A stretch of DNA of 64,000 nt from Fen-549 sp964636655 (GCA_964636655.1 CAZWTK010000007.1:1-64000), one strand, 5' to 3'. Shown: positions 27,395-36,821, counted from the first letter of the stretch. Made by a program: numbers and translations. Notes: generated by a model not told the origin, from the letters alone.

Positions 27395-28246
27395 CTACGC
27401 GAGACCGGCCGATCGAGATTCGGAGGCGGACCCGGGGTCGCCGCCTCCTTGCGCGTCGAGGACCATCGCGCCCAGCGCGTAGTAGTGCCTACTCCCGATT
27501 TCCGAGAGCGCCTCTTCTCGATCGCATTCAACCCACTGGTTTTGCGCGTTCTTGCGCAGATAGGACGCCTCGCGAATGCGATAGCCCTCGAGCAACTTGG
27601 GCAACCGAGCCGGTCCGTACACGCGATGAAGCGGACTGAAGACCGCATCCTGTCCGAGCGGTAGGACCAGCACCATGCACCCATCTGCAGCCAACAGGGT
27701 CCTGAGCCTGGCCATCGCCTCGATATCTCCATCCGGTTTATCCGGCGACCCGTACCTGCCCTTGAGGCCGACGTGCTCGATCGTCGAGCAGTTCATGATC
27801 AGGTCGAAGGGGCCATCCTCCTCGCGCAGATCCATTACATCTGTCTGGCGGAACTCGATATTCGCGTAGCTGAGCCCGAACTGAAGCGGCATCAGGTCGA
27901 TGGCGAGCACGCGCGCTCCGGTGCTCGCTGCACCGAGCGAGAGAATGCCCGATCCCGTGCCGAAGTCGAGCACGGACTTCCCCGGTCCGGCAAAACGTCC
28001 GATCCGCGCGGCGACATAGCTCCACTCGATGTTGCGATCGCCCGTCAGGTCGAGCGCGCTCGAGCCCGTCTCCGGGACGTCGTTCCGGCAAAACGCGTGC
28101 GGAGCCGAGTCCGGCGCGGGCCTTTGCTTCGCCCAGTGGCGATCCGCATCTATGTACCTCGTGTGGTGCGCTCCGAAGCCACAGACCTCGCAGCGCGAGT
28201 TCAAGGCGAGGAGTCGGGAGACCATTTTCTTCGCTCGAAACAACAT
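27395..28246 (-). CDS. Class I SAM-dependent methyltransferase
   Basis: 283 aa from ATG 28246; the N-terminus has a possible metal site CEVCGFGAHHTRY. KSVLDFGTGSGILSLGAAST is motif I and DLIMNCSTIEHVG motif III, with VLVLPLGQDAVFSPLHRVYG further on. N-terminal Cys pairs are common in C-methyltransferases acting on NDP-sugars, but only one Cys pair is seen here. It lies between a DegT aminotransferase and a GT8-like gene, consistent with modified-sugar synthesis. Confidence 0.8.
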   Translation of the reverse strand: MLFRAKKMVSRLLALNSRCEVCGFGAHHTRYIDADRHWAKQRPAPDSAPHAFCRNDVPETGSSALDLTGDRNIEWSYVAARIGRFAGPGKSVLDFGTGSGILSLGAASTGARVLAIDLMPLQFGLSYANIEFRQTDVMDLREEDGPFDLIMNCSTIEHVGLKGRYGSPDKPDGDIEAMARLRTLLAADGCMVLVLPLGQDAVFSPLHRVYGPARLPKLLEGYRIREASYLRKNAQNQWVECDREEALSEIGSRHYYALGAMVLDAQGGGDPGSASESRSAGLA

Positions 28247-28299
28247 AAGCCGTCCTCGATTCGCCGCGGCCGATCCTGACTGGACTCTAGCGGGAGACG

Positions 28300-29430
28300 T
28301 CATACCTCGTTCACCTGCCGGCACACATACTCGATCTCGTCCGCCGTCAGCTGAGGGAACATCGGTAACGAGAGAACCTCCGCCGCCGCCGCTTCGGCCG
28401 CCGGATAGGTTCCCTCTTTCTGGCCAAGCTCGCGATAGGCGCCTTGAAGGTGAATTGGCACGGGGTAGTGGATGAGCGTCTGGACGCCGCGTTCGGCGAG
28501 CACCGCGGCCAGCCTGTCCCGCTCGGGGTGCCGGATCACGTAGAGGTGCCAGGCATGAACCGTGTCGTCGCTCGCCATCGGGTTGCGTACCAGGGGGTTA
28601 CGGATCAATGCGCGATACGTATCGGCGATCTGGCGCCGGCGCTCGTTCCAGAGGTCGAGCCGCTGGAGCTTCACGGTCAAGATGGCAGCCTGCAATTCAT
28701 CGAGGCGGCTGTTGATCCCCTTGACCTCGTGGTAGTACCGTCGCGTCTGGCCGTAGTTGCGCAGCATTTTGATGTGCTGCGCGTCCTCGTCGCGCCGAGT
28801 GAGAATCGCGCCTCCGTCTCCGTAGCAGCCGAGGTTCTTGCTGGGATAGAAGCTGAACGCACCGAAGTCGCCAATCGTGCCGGCCTTGCGCCCCTTGTAC
28901 TCGGCGCCGGCAGCCTGCGCGGCATCTTCGATCACGGCCAGCTCGAACTCCCGAGCGATCTCCATGATCGGGTCCATGTCGGCGCACTGCCCGTAGAGAT
29001 GCACCGGGACGATCGCCTTCAGCTTCTCGCCCAGACGGGGCTTCTGCTCGGTCAGGAGCTCGCGCACGCTGCTCGGGTCGATCGTGAAGCTCGCGGCATC
29101 GATATCCACGAGTAGCGGTATCGCTCCGGCCGCGCTTATCGCCGAGACTGTCGGAACAGCGGTGTTGGGAACCGTCACCACGTAGTCGCCGTATCCGATG
29201 CCGGCGGCAAGGAGGGCCAGCTGGATCGCCTCGGTTCCCGAACCGACACCGACTGCCGGTACGCCTCCGTGGTAAGCAGAGAACTCCGCTTCGAATCGCT
29301 CGACCTCACGGCCAAGAATGAACCAACCCGACTCGAGCACCTGATCGATCGCGGCGCGAATCTCGTCGCCGCATTCTTCGAGCTCGCGCCTGAGGCAGCC
29401 GAACGGCACCTTCAGAGGCGGTTCGCTCAC
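28300..29430 (-). CDS. DegT/DnrJ/EryC1/StrS sugar aminotransferase
   Basis: 376 aa, ATG 29430, overlapping the upstream SDR stop by four bases. VGSGTEAIQLALLAAGIGYG binds the cofactor phosphate, AVIEDAAQAAGAEY has the pyridine-N Asp, and FSFYPSKNLGCYGDGGAI places the PLP lysine at Lys198. Family members transfer an amino group from glutamate to a keto-NDP-sugar, giving 3- or 4-amino sugars. The neighbouring SDR should provide, or relate to, the keto-sugar. Confidence 0.93.
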   Translation of the reverse strand: MSEPPLKVPFGCLRRELEECGDEIRAAIDQVLESGWFILGREVERFEAEFSAYHGGVPAVGVGSGTEAIQLALLAAGIGYGDYVVTVPNTAVPTVSAISAAGAIPLLVDIDAASFTIDPSSVRELLTEQKPRLGEKLKAIVPVHLYGQCADMDPIMEIAREFELAVIEDAAQAAGAEYKGRKAGTIGDFGAFSFYPSKNLGCYGDGGAILTRRDEDAQHIKMLRNYGQTRRYYHEVKGINSRLDELQAAILTVKLQRLDLWNERRRQIADTYRALIRNPLVRNPMASDDTVHAWHLYVIRHPERDRLAAVLAERGVQTLIHYPVPIHLQGAYRELGQKEGTYPAAEAAAAEVLSLPMFPQLTADEIEYVCRQVNEV

Positions 29431-30443
29431 CAGTACTCCGCCCTGTTGCGCCGGTAGTACTCGATCGTTTGCCTTACCCCGTCGCGAAGCGAGGTCCCGG
29501 GCTTCCAGCCGACCGTTCGCTCGATCTTGGATATGTCCGAGTAGAAGTCGCCCGGTTCCTGTGCAGCGCGCTCCGGCGTGAACGGAGCGAGCTCCCAGCT
29601 GCCCGAGCCCGCCTCTTCGGTCACGATCGTGGCCAACTCGAGGAAGCTCGACGGCTTGCCGTCGCCGACGTTAAGCACCTCGCCGTAAGCCTGTTCCGAA
29701 CATGCAGACATGAGCACAGCGTCGACACAATCCTGAACGTAGACGAAATCGCGAACTATCTTGCCGTCGCCGAATACCTTGATGGTCTCTCCATCGATCG
29801 CCTGGCGGATGAACCAGTTGGCGACGCCGAAACGGCTGTGCCTCATCTGCGCCCGCTCGCCGTAGATGTTGGTCAGGCGAAGCGTAACCGAGCGAATGCC
29901 ATGGTTGTCGTGGTAGATCTTGAACACCTTCTGCGCGGTCAAGCTCGATAGCTCGTAAAGGCCTTTCGGGTTGATCGGAGTGTCCTCGCTCGCCGGAAGC
30001 CGCGCGACGGATCCGTACTCGCCGCGCGTGCCCGTGTACACCAGTCGAGCTTCGGGATTGAACTTGCGGCATGCCTCGAGCAATACGACCGAGCCCTTGA
30101 TGTTGATGTCGATGTCGGGGTACGGGTCGGTCAGGCTCAGCACGTGATCGTTCTGTCCGGCGAGGTGGAAGACGAAGTCCTTGCCCCGGACGATGTAGTT
30201 CATGCTGTGTTCGTCGATGATGTCCGAGTAGTTGACGATCACATCATTCTTGGCGGGTTCGATGTTGAAGAGGTTGCCGCCGTGCCCGGGGATCATCGCG
30301 TCGAGGATCGTGACCCGGGCTCCGGACTCGACGAGCTCCAAAGCCAGGTTGCTCCCGATGAAGCCGAGACCGCCGGTCACCAACACCTCGCGGCCTTCGA
30401 ATGCCTTCCTGACGGTTTCGTTCACGTGGTCATCTCCCATCAA
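29427..30443 (-). CDS. NDP-sugar epimerase/dehydratase-like SDR lacking the catalytic Lys
   Basis: 338 aa from ATG 30443 (ATG 30440 next). VLVTGGLGFIGSNLALELVE is the NAD-binding motif, VFHLAGQ and LRLTNIYG further landmarks of the extended SDR family. The active-site Thr region is VYTGTRGEYG and the catalytic Tyr is Tyr163 in PKGLYELSSLTAQK. The Lys expected four residues after the Tyr is Ser167. Nucleotides (CTA TCG AGC TTG) show no ambiguity. The protein is otherwise intact, so it may have altered activity. It is translationally coupled to the DegT gene. Confidence 0.85.
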   Translation of the reverse strand: MMGDDHVNETVRKAFEGREVLVTGGLGFIGSNLALELVESGARVTILDAMIPGHGGNLFNIEPAKNDVIVNYSDIIDEHSMNYIVRGKDFVFHLAGQNDHVLSLTDPYPDIDINIKGSVVLLEACRKFNPEARLVYTGTRGEYGSVARLPASEDTPINPKGLYELSSLTAQKVFKIYHDNHGIRSVTLRLTNIYGERAQMRHSRFGVANWFIRQAIDGETIKVFGDGKIVRDFVYVQDCVDAVLMSACSEQAYGEVLNVGDGKPSSFLELATIVTEEAGSGSWELAPFTPERAAQEPGDFYSDISKIERTVGWKPGTSLRDGVRQTIEYYRRNRAEYW

Positions 30444-30470
30444 GCGCGAGAACCGTGGTCTCGCGAAGTC

Positions 30471-31613
30471 CTACAAGTAGGCCTCAATTATCTGCTCGAG
30501 CTCTTCCATTCGTTGACGGTAGGTGTGCTCACGTAGCGTGCGGCTCTGGCCGGAGCGCGCTATTGCGCGGCGCTCGTCTTCGTGGGTCAGGTAATACCTG
30601 ATCTTCTCGACGAGGTCGTCGGCGTCGCTGTACGAGACTACCTCCGATCCCACCTCGAAGAGCTCGCCGAGGTTGTCCTTCTCGTCGGTGATGAGCATGG
30701 CCCCCGATCCGGTTGCCTCGTAGAGGCGCATGTTGTTGGCGTAGTCCTCATTCTCCGGTGCCACCAAGCCATGCCGATTGATAACGATCTTCGAGTTGAA
30801 CAGCACGGCGTACATCTGAATTCCCCATGCTTCTCCATGGAAATGGCGCCGAAGCGGAGAGTCGGCGCGAATGTTTTCCGCGCCGTAGCCCCACACGTCG
30901 AGTTCGATCTCTTTCGCTACCTTCTCGAGTATCGCTGTCCCCTTAGCGTGCACCTTGCCGAAACCACCGACAAACACCACTTCAAACGGGGACTCGTGTT
31001 TAGGCAATCGCTCGAGCACGGTGGGCTCGAACGCGATCTTGAGGTACTCGCTGTTGATCCCCATGCTCCGGAACCGATCGACAAAGCGCGGAAACGAAGT
31101 GAGGATGAGGTCACAACCTCGTAAATAACGCTCTCCCGGTGGTAGGGAGGCGATCTGCCCGACGATGAGCTTTACGAAAGGACGGATCTCACGAATCAGC
31201 CAGGGCTCGCAGAGGCCGACGTTTTGGAAGTACAGGACATCGGGACGCTCCGCCTTGATTCGCTCGGCGAGAATCCTCGACATCCGGCTGGGCATCTTGG
31301 CGACTCTTCGAGCACGTGAGAGTGCCCTCATCGGGATTTCGCGTCTCAACCACCCCGGCAACCCGATACCGCTCGCCGTTGCCCATTTCTCTTGCAGAAC
31401 TAGATCGTTGGCGACGACATCAACCGCATCGTTTCCGAGCAGCTTCAAGTTCTTCGAATAGAAATCCGCAGTCCCAAAGCACTCGGCGGTCAACGCGGCG
31501 AGAGTATCGTCGTAGCTCGCCTCGGCGAGGTCGGGGCGATTCTTGTAAAACGTATCGGAGAAGAACGGGTAATACGTGTCGACGATAAGGAACTTGCACG
31601 CGGTCGATATCAC
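30471..31613 (-). CDS. Glycosyltransferase, CgeB-like (tandem paralog 1)
   Basis: 380 aa from GTG 31613, overlapping the upstream gene's stop (GTGA). KFLIVDTYYPFFSDTFYKNR opens the protein; VVFVGGFGKVHAKGTAILEK begins the C-terminal GT-B half and NNMRLYEATGSGAMLITDEK is the Glyco_trans_1_2 (CgeB) motif that contacts the donor. It is strongly similar throughout to the gene at 32706-33839 (DVLYFQNVGLCEPW vs DVLYIQNLNLCDPW), so the pair is a duplication, now separated by another glycosyltransferase. Confidence 0.83.
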   Translation of the reverse strand: MISTACKFLIVDTYYPFFSDTFYKNRPDLAEASYDDTLAALTAECFGTADFYSKNLKLLGNDAVDVVANDLVLQEKWATASGIGLPGWLRREIPMRALSRARRVAKMPSRMSRILAERIKAERPDVLYFQNVGLCEPWLIREIRPFVKLIVGQIASLPPGERYLRGCDLILTSFPRFVDRFRSMGINSEYLKIAFEPTVLERLPKHESPFEVVFVGGFGKVHAKGTAILEKVAKEIELDVWGYGAENIRADSPLRRHFHGEAWGIQMYAVLFNSKIVINRHGLVAPENEDYANNMRLYEATGSGAMLITDEKDNLGELFEVGSEVVSYSDADDLVEKIRYYLTHEDERRAIARSGQSRTLREHTYRQRMEELEQIIEAYL

Positions 31614-32566
31614 GTCTCGTTCTTCACCTTCGTCCGGAACTCTTTCTGCAGCTTGTATTTCGTCGCCAAGAAGAGCCAGCGGCACCTGCGTACTACAAAA
31701 CGAATCGCGATAATCACAGGGGCGAACAACCGCATGACGGCATATCGTTCCGAAGGATAGATGAGAATCAAGGTGTCCAGCACTCTCAACAGATGACGCC
31801 AAGCACGCACGGGCTTACCGCCCGTGCATTTCACTTTCCACGTCGCATCGTGGAGCAAGAACTGCGTCTTATTCGGGTGATCGAGCAAACCCAGATTGGC
31901 GATAGACTCGGGATCGTGCCAGGTGCCCTTTTCGGGGCCTGCGTGATGAGCGTAGTCGTGCGTCTGATGGAAGAAGCAGACGGCGTGCGACGCGTTGATG
32001 ACCGGTATTCCGTTGGTCCTCGCGTTGTACACCATCCAGTTGTCCCATCCGGCTCTACCGACGACGAAGGCGGGCATGTTGCGGATCATGCCGGTCGGGA
32101 AGACGAAGTAGTCCATGCCGGTCGGGCCGTGGCGCGATCCGTGCAATTCGGCATCAGCCCTCAAGCTCACCTGCCAGTCAGGCCCGAAATCCAGCGGCTC
32201 GACGACATTCAAGTCGATCCGCTCTCCGATCATAAGAAACTCGGGAAACTCGATGCCGGCCGCGGTCTTCGGCAAGTCGTCCAGGACGATCACGTCACTG
32301 TTCAGGTAACACGTCAATCGATGCTCGGCCACCTCTTGCGCGTGTCCGAACGCCCAATCCAGGCGCGGAGTACCGAGTTCGTTTCGAGCAATCTCGGGGA
32401 CGTGGAGGGCGCCGATCTTGGCAGCCGCCTCCGCGACGCCGGTCTCGTCGCCGAAGATGATTATCTGGCACTTCGGATTGAGGAACGTCCAGCTCCGCAG
32501 GGCATTCATCTGGATGGTGCCGATGTGACCGATGAAGGGTTTGGGGATGGAGAAGATCGTGAGCAT
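31610..32566 (-). CDS. Putative GT-A type glycosyltransferase
   Basis: 318 aa from ATG 32566. MLTIFSIPKPFIGHIGTIQM begins a GT-A-like fold; RLTCYLNSDVIVLDDLPKTA has a DXD-like NSD element, and GPTGMDYFVFPTGMIRNMP and GRAGWDNWMVYNA resemble proteins annotated as glycosyltransferases in capsule loci. The C-terminal 60 residues are basic and partly hydrophobic, perhaps membrane-associated. No family can be named with certainty. Context between two CgeB-like transferases supports a glycan role. Confidence 0.6.
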   Translation of the reverse strand: MLTIFSIPKPFIGHIGTIQMNALRSWTFLNPKCQIIIFGDETGVAEAAAKIGALHVPEIARNELGTPRLDWAFGHAQEVAEHRLTCYLNSDVIVLDDLPKTAAGIEFPEFLMIGERIDLNVVEPLDFGPDWQVSLRADAELHGSRHGPTGMDYFVFPTGMIRNMPAFVVGRAGWDNWMVYNARTNGIPVINASHAVCFFHQTHDYAHHAGPEKGTWHDPESIANLGLLDHPNKTQFLLHDATWKVKCTGGKPVRAWRHLLRVLDTLILIYPSERYAVMRLFAPVIIAIRFVVRRCRWLFLATKYKLQKEFRTKVKNET

Positions 32567-32705
32567 TGGCTCCGGCTGAGCTTCCTTCAACGCCGAGGTG
32601 GGATGTGACCTGCGTGCTCCAGGGGTGAGCCTAGACCTCATGTCTCGTCACGCCTCCTCAGCAGTCTCAACGGGCAACGGCACCATACAGGGTGAGACTC
32701 CACCG

Positions 32706-33839
32706 CTAAAGATGGGCCTCGACGATTTTCGTCAGGTCATTCATTATCTGCAAGTAGGTGTAGTCACGCAGAGTGCGTTCCTGGCCGGCTCGAGCAATCG
32801 ACCTGCGCTCGTCTTCGTGTGACAGGTAGTACTTGATTTTCTCGGCGAGATCATCAGCATCGCGATAAGCGACCACTTCTGATCCCGAGGCGAATAGTTC
32901 ATCTAGATTTCTCGTCTCTTCGGTGAGGAGCATCGCGCCGGCGCCTGTCGCCTCGTACAGGCGCATGTTATTGCCGTAATCCTTATATTCGGGCTCTACC
33001 CGCCCGTGGCGGTTGACGGCGATGCGCGAGTTGAAAAGTACGTTGTACATGTCTATTCCCCACGCCTCACCGTGATAGTGGCGCCGAAGCGAAGAATCCG
33101 GCTCGAGGTTCTCGGCACCGTATCCCCAGACGTGAAGCTCGACATCTCTAGCCGCCGCTTCGAGAATGGCCGTACTACGGGCGTGGACATCTGCAAACCC
33201 CCCGACGAAGGATGTTCCATATGTCTCGCTACCCGTTGTGAGCCGGTCGAGGACGGTCGACTCGAAACCCATTCCAAGGTACTCGGTCGCAATACCCATC
33301 TTTCGAAATCGTTCGATATAGGGCTGATAAGACGTGAGGATCAGATCGCAACCACGGAAGTATGACTCTGGGGGAAGCGCGGACGCGGTCTGCCCGACGA
33401 TGAGCCTTACAGACCGGCGAACCGCGTCGATGAACCATGGGTCGCATAGATTGAGATTCTGGATATAGAGAACGTCGGGTTGTTCGAACTTCACGCGCCG
33501 AGCCAGAAACTGGAGATCGCGGTCGAAATCTTTGAAGAAGCGCCATGCGCCGCGGACTCGATCCTTGAGAAAGAGTTTCGTCGAGACGATCACCGTGGAC
33601 AGTCGGTGCTCGGCGGCCCATTTTGCCTGCAGGACGCGATCATTCGCGATGACGTCACTAGCTTGATGCCCGAGAGATCGTAGGTTTGCGGAGTAGAAAT
33701 CGGACGTACCGAAACACTCAGCCATCAGTGCGGCGAGAGTGGTTTCGTAGGATGCGTCAGAAAGCTCGGGGCGCCTCTCGTAAAACGCCGAGAGAAAGGC
33801 GGGATAGTAGGTATCGACGATCAGGAAGCTGAGCGACAA
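32706..33839 (-). CDS. Glycosyltransferase, CgeB-like (tandem paralog 2)
   Basis: 377 aa from TTG 33839. LSFLIVDTYYPAFLSAFYER opens it; TSFVGGFADVHARSTAILEA and NNMRLYEATGAGAMLLTEET are the same landmarks as in the gene at 30471-31613. The paralogs align along their whole length with few gaps, the greatest divergence being around residues 85-130. They are probably glycosyltransferases adding related sugars. A gap of 139 bases separates this gene's end from the next gene downstream. Confidence 0.83.
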   Translation of the reverse strand: MSLSFLIVDTYYPAFLSAFYERRPELSDASYETTLAALMAECFGTSDFYSANLRSLGHQASDVIANDRVLQAKWAAEHRLSTVIVSTKLFLKDRVRGAWRFFKDFDRDLQFLARRVKFEQPDVLYIQNLNLCDPWFIDAVRRSVRLIVGQTASALPPESYFRGCDLILTSYQPYIERFRKMGIATEYLGMGFESTVLDRLTTGSETYGTSFVGGFADVHARSTAILEAAARDVELHVWGYGAENLEPDSSLRRHYHGEAWGIDMYNVLFNSRIAVNRHGRVEPEYKDYGNNMRLYEATGAGAMLLTEETRNLDELFASGSEVVAYRDADDLAEKIKYYLSHEDERRSIARAGQERTLRDYTYLQIMNDLTKIVEAHL

Positions 33840-33892
33840 CTGCGCTGTGTCCCCCCGGGAAAGCGACTGTCGTGTTTCACTCGAGCACGCTC

Positions 33893-34678
33893 TCAGGCTG
33901 AATGGCCGGGAGACTTTTTCGTGACACGAGCAAGTACCGCACCGTGCTCGGGTAGCTCGATGATCTCTACGACCCCGGCCGGAGAGAGATACGATCGGAG
34001 CGTTTCGGTCGTCCAGAAGTTCCGGTGCCCCTCCCAGTCGTCGGTGCTATCCGGGACAGTGATCACCAAACGGCCACTAGGCTTGCAGATCCGTGCGAGC
34101 TCACTCAAGGCGAGCTCTGGCTTCTTCAGGTGCTCTAACGTCTCGATGCAGGTGACAACGTCGTATTGATCGTCGGCGTAAGGGATCGAGTAGATATCCG
34201 CTTCCGAAAAGGAAGCGTCGGGCAATAGTTCGCGAGCACGCGCTATTGCGACACTGGAAAAGTCCAAACCGCCCAAGCTGCCAGTCGCACTATCGAGACG
34301 CTTCTGAAGAGATAGCAGAAAGTGACCGGTGCCGCAGCCGACGTCCATCAGACGGTAACCGGCCGGCGTGCTGCCAAGTATCGCTAGCTCGGGAGCACAG
34401 TAGTCCGCGACACAGTCGAAAAACTCAAGACGCGAATCGCGGAGGTAGTTGGTCTCAACGAACTCGTCGTGCGAGTAGAAGAAATCGAATGCCTTCCTCG
34501 TATTAGACTTGACGACTTCGGAAGGAAGGCGATGAATCCATCGATCGAGCCAGCGTTGCTTCGCAGGCAACCAGCGATGGCGAAAACCGATACGGATCTT
34601 CTGGAATACACTCCAAGAGGCCCTGATTATAGGCACCGACTTAAGGAAAGATTTTAGGCGCGCGCGAGTCCTATTCAT
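33893..34678 (-). CDS. Class I SAM-dependent methyltransferase
   Basis: 261 aa from ATG 34678, overlapping the wzt stop by four bases (ATGA). AGYRLMDVGCGTGHFLLSLQ is motif I, YDVVTCIETLEHLKKPELAL motif II/III, as in Methyltransf_11/25 proteins. Direct coupling to wzt is significant: in ABC-exported glycans, chain length is often set by a terminal methyl (or methyl-phosphate) group recognised by the Wzt C-terminal domain. This enzyme is a candidate for that terminal methylation (inference). Confidence 0.85.
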   Translation of the reverse strand: MNRTRARLKSFLKSVPIIRASWSVFQKIRIGFRHRWLPAKQRWLDRWIHRLPSEVVKSNTRKAFDFFYSHDEFVETNYLRDSRLEFFDCVADYCAPELAILGSTPAGYRLMDVGCGTGHFLLSLQKRLDSATGSLGGLDFSSVAIARARELLPDASFSEADIYSIPYADDQYDVVTCIETLEHLKKPELALSELARICKPSGRLVITVPDSTDDWEGHRNFWTTETLRSYLSPAGVVEIIELPEHGAVLARVTKKSPGHSA

Positions 34679-35970
34679 CCCTGTGCAATGTCCTTGCGAA
34701 TCGCACCTAGCGGCTCACCGCCGTCGCAACTCCACGTCTGCGGTACAAGCAAGCCGCCGTGACCGGCGGACGGCAACTTGCCGGTTCCGAAGAAATCGCC
34801 CGCCTCCACCATGAATGTGGCTGCGTTCTGGACCCAATCGACGATCTCCCCGTTGACTGCGCAGTAAACGTTTAGGGAGTATTCTCCGGGCGCTAGCGGT
34901 AGCCGCTGGAGACTGCACGAAACGTAACCGAGCTTAGGCAAAGGGCCTAGCGCGGATCCGGACATGTCGCTATCGAGAACTACCAGGCACTGGCCGGACG
35001 GCGTGTAAATGGCCAGAGATACCGAGACATTTTTGAGACCGCCATCACTGGTGAAGCCCGCAACGAAAGTCATGTCCTCACCGCATTGCGCCCTGCCCGA
35101 TAGACGGCCGGCTTCGCTTGAACGAAGGCTGATGTTGGTGAAACGAAGACGGCCATTGCCCTGCCGATCGCTGCGCTCGGCGAGATCCTGGCTTGCAACG
35201 GTCGCAACGGTGGACATGTATTCGTTGACGATCTCCGCGGTGTCGCCAACTTTGATCAGTCGACCACCGCTAAGGAGCATGGCACTTGTGCAGAGGTTCT
35301 CGACTGCAGCCATGTTGTGACTCACGAAGAGCACTGTCCTTCCCTCGTCGTGCGTCCCCTGCTGCATCTTCCCCAAGGACTTCTTTTGGAACGAGGCGTC
35401 GCCGACCGATAGCACCTCGTCGACGATCAGGATGTCGGGCTCGAGATGAGCGGCGATGGCAAACGCGAGTCGAACATACATGCCCGACGAGTAGTACTTC
35501 ACAGGCGTATCGAGATAGCGCTCAACTTCCGAGAAATCGACGATGGCGTCGATCTTCCTCGAGATTTCTTGCTTCTTCATGCCGAGGATGGCCCCATTGA
35601 GGAAGATGTTCTCTCGTCCCGTCAACTCGGGATGGAAGCCGGTGCCCACTTCCAGCAGGCTCCCAACCCGTCCGCGGAGAATCGCTCGGCCGCGGGTCGG
35701 CTCGACTATTTGAGAGAGGATCTTGAGCAGGGTGGACTTGCCGGCGCCGTTAGCGCCGACGATGCCGACGATATCGCCCTGTTTCACATCGAAGCTGACA
35801 TCCTCGAGAGCCCAGACCGTTTCTCTAGCGGCGCCCTGCGTGATGTGAGGTTGAAATGGACGGCGCAGGATGTTGACGATGTCATCGCGGAGCGAGCCAT
35901 AGGCAGCCTTGGGTTGATGGCTGATGACGTAGGACTTGGAAAGCCCGTTGATCTCGATGATCGATGTCAT
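34675..35970 (-). CDS. wzt: Polysaccharide ABC transporter ATP-binding protein (Wzt)
   Basis: 431 aa from ATG 35970, which overlaps the wzm stop. Walker A GANGAGKST at residues 72-80, the signature region YYSSGMYVRLAFAIAAHLEP, Walker B DILIVDEVLSVGD, and the switch His in FVSHN. After residue 250 a beta-rich extension of about 170 residues (LRFTNISLRSSEAG to VPQTWSCDG) matches the Wzt C-terminal glycan-binding domain. It couples ATP hydrolysis to export of a lipid-linked glycan, and the C-terminal domain probably recognises its finished end. Confidence 0.95.
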   Translation of the reverse strand: MTSIIEINGLSKSYVISHQPKAAYGSLRDDIVNILRRPFQPHITQGAARETVWALEDVSFDVKQGDIVGIVGANGAGKSTLLKILSQIVEPTRGRAILRGRVGSLLEVGTGFHPELTGRENIFLNGAILGMKKQEISRKIDAIVDFSEVERYLDTPVKYYSSGMYVRLAFAIAAHLEPDILIVDEVLSVGDASFQKKSLGKMQQGTHDEGRTVLFVSHNMAAVENLCTSAMLLSGGRLIKVGDTAEIVNEYMSTVATVASQDLAERSDRQGNGRLRFTNISLRSSEAGRLSGRAQCGEDMTFVAGFTSDGGLKNVSVSLAIYTPSGQCLVVLDSDMSGSALGPLPKLGYVSCSLQRLPLAPGEYSLNVYCAVNGEIVDWVQNAATFMVEAGDFFGTGKLPSAGHGGLLVPQTWSCDGGEPLGAIRKDIAQG

Positions 35971-36821
35971 ATGTAATCCGGGAAGCTGCGTTCCTGCCGC
36001 AGGAAGTAGAAGAGGCCTAACACGAGTATGCAGACGGCGCTCGTCACTGAGATGCCGAGCATCGACCACGGAATCGCTCCCTGATGCAGGAGACCGGCGC
36101 GCACGGTCTGAATGGCCCCGGCCACGGGATTGAGGTAAAGGATCCACTGGTAACGGGCTGGGACCAGCGAGACCGGATAGATCACCGGGGTAAGGAACAG
36201 GAACGTGCTGACCAGGAACGGCACGATGAAGCCGACGTCGCGATAGCGGACGTTTAGTGCGGCAAAGAAAAGTCCCATGCCGATGGCGGCGATAAAAGTG
36301 AGTACAAGCATGGGCAGGAAGAGGACGACACCGCTGAGGCCGGGTGCCACCTGGTAGTAGAGGAGGAGACCGGCGTAGACCACGAAGGCGAAGCCGAAGT
36401 CGACGAGGTTGACGATGGTGGCCGAAAAGGGGGCTATGACACGAGGGAAATAGATCTTGGAGACGACAGCCTTGTTGGCCAACATGCTGTTGCTTGTGGA
36501 GCCCAGAGAGGTGGCGAAGAAGTTCCAGAACAACAGGCCCGAGTAGGAGAAGATGGCGTAGGGGATCGGGCCAGGCGATTTGATACCCGCCACGCGATTG
36601 AAGAAGATCGTGAAGACGACGACCGTCACGAACGGAGCGAACATTGCCCAGAGCGCTCCTAGCGCCGTTTGCTTGTAGCGCACCTTGACGTCGCGCCAGG
36701 CGAAGAAGAAGAAGAGCTCGCGGTAGCTCCAGAGCTCCCTCACGTCGAGCCTGAGTGCTCCCCCGGGCTGGACGACGAACTCCGTGGGCTTCGACGAGAC
36801 GGCATTCTCGCCGTCCTCCAT
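35967..36821 (-). CDS. wzm: Polysaccharide ABC transporter permease (Wzm)
   Basis: 284 aa from ATG 36821; an in-frame GTG at 36848 would add nine residues, and the frame is open to 36998. RELFFFFAWRDVKVRYKQTA followed by LGALWAMFAPFVTVVVFTIF is the standard opening of the ABC-2 polysaccharide permease family, with six membrane segments. LVPARYQWILYLNPVAGAIQ is the conserved loop before the last helices. With Wzt it forms the exporter. The start/stop overlap with wzt shows translational coupling. Confidence 0.93.
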   Translation of the reverse strand: MEDGENAVSSKPTEFVVQPGGALRLDVRELWSYRELFFFFAWRDVKVRYKQTALGALWAMFAPFVTVVVFTIFFNRVAGIKSPGPIPYAIFSYSGLLFWNFFATSLGSTSNSMLANKAVVSKIYFPRVIAPFSATIVNLVDFGFAFVVYAGLLLYYQVAPGLSGVVLFLPMLVLTFIAAIGMGLFFAALNVRYRDVGFIVPFLVSTFLFLTPVIYPVSLVPARYQWILYLNPVAGAIQTVRAGLLHQGAIPWSMLGISVTSAVCILVLGLFYFLRQERSFPDYI

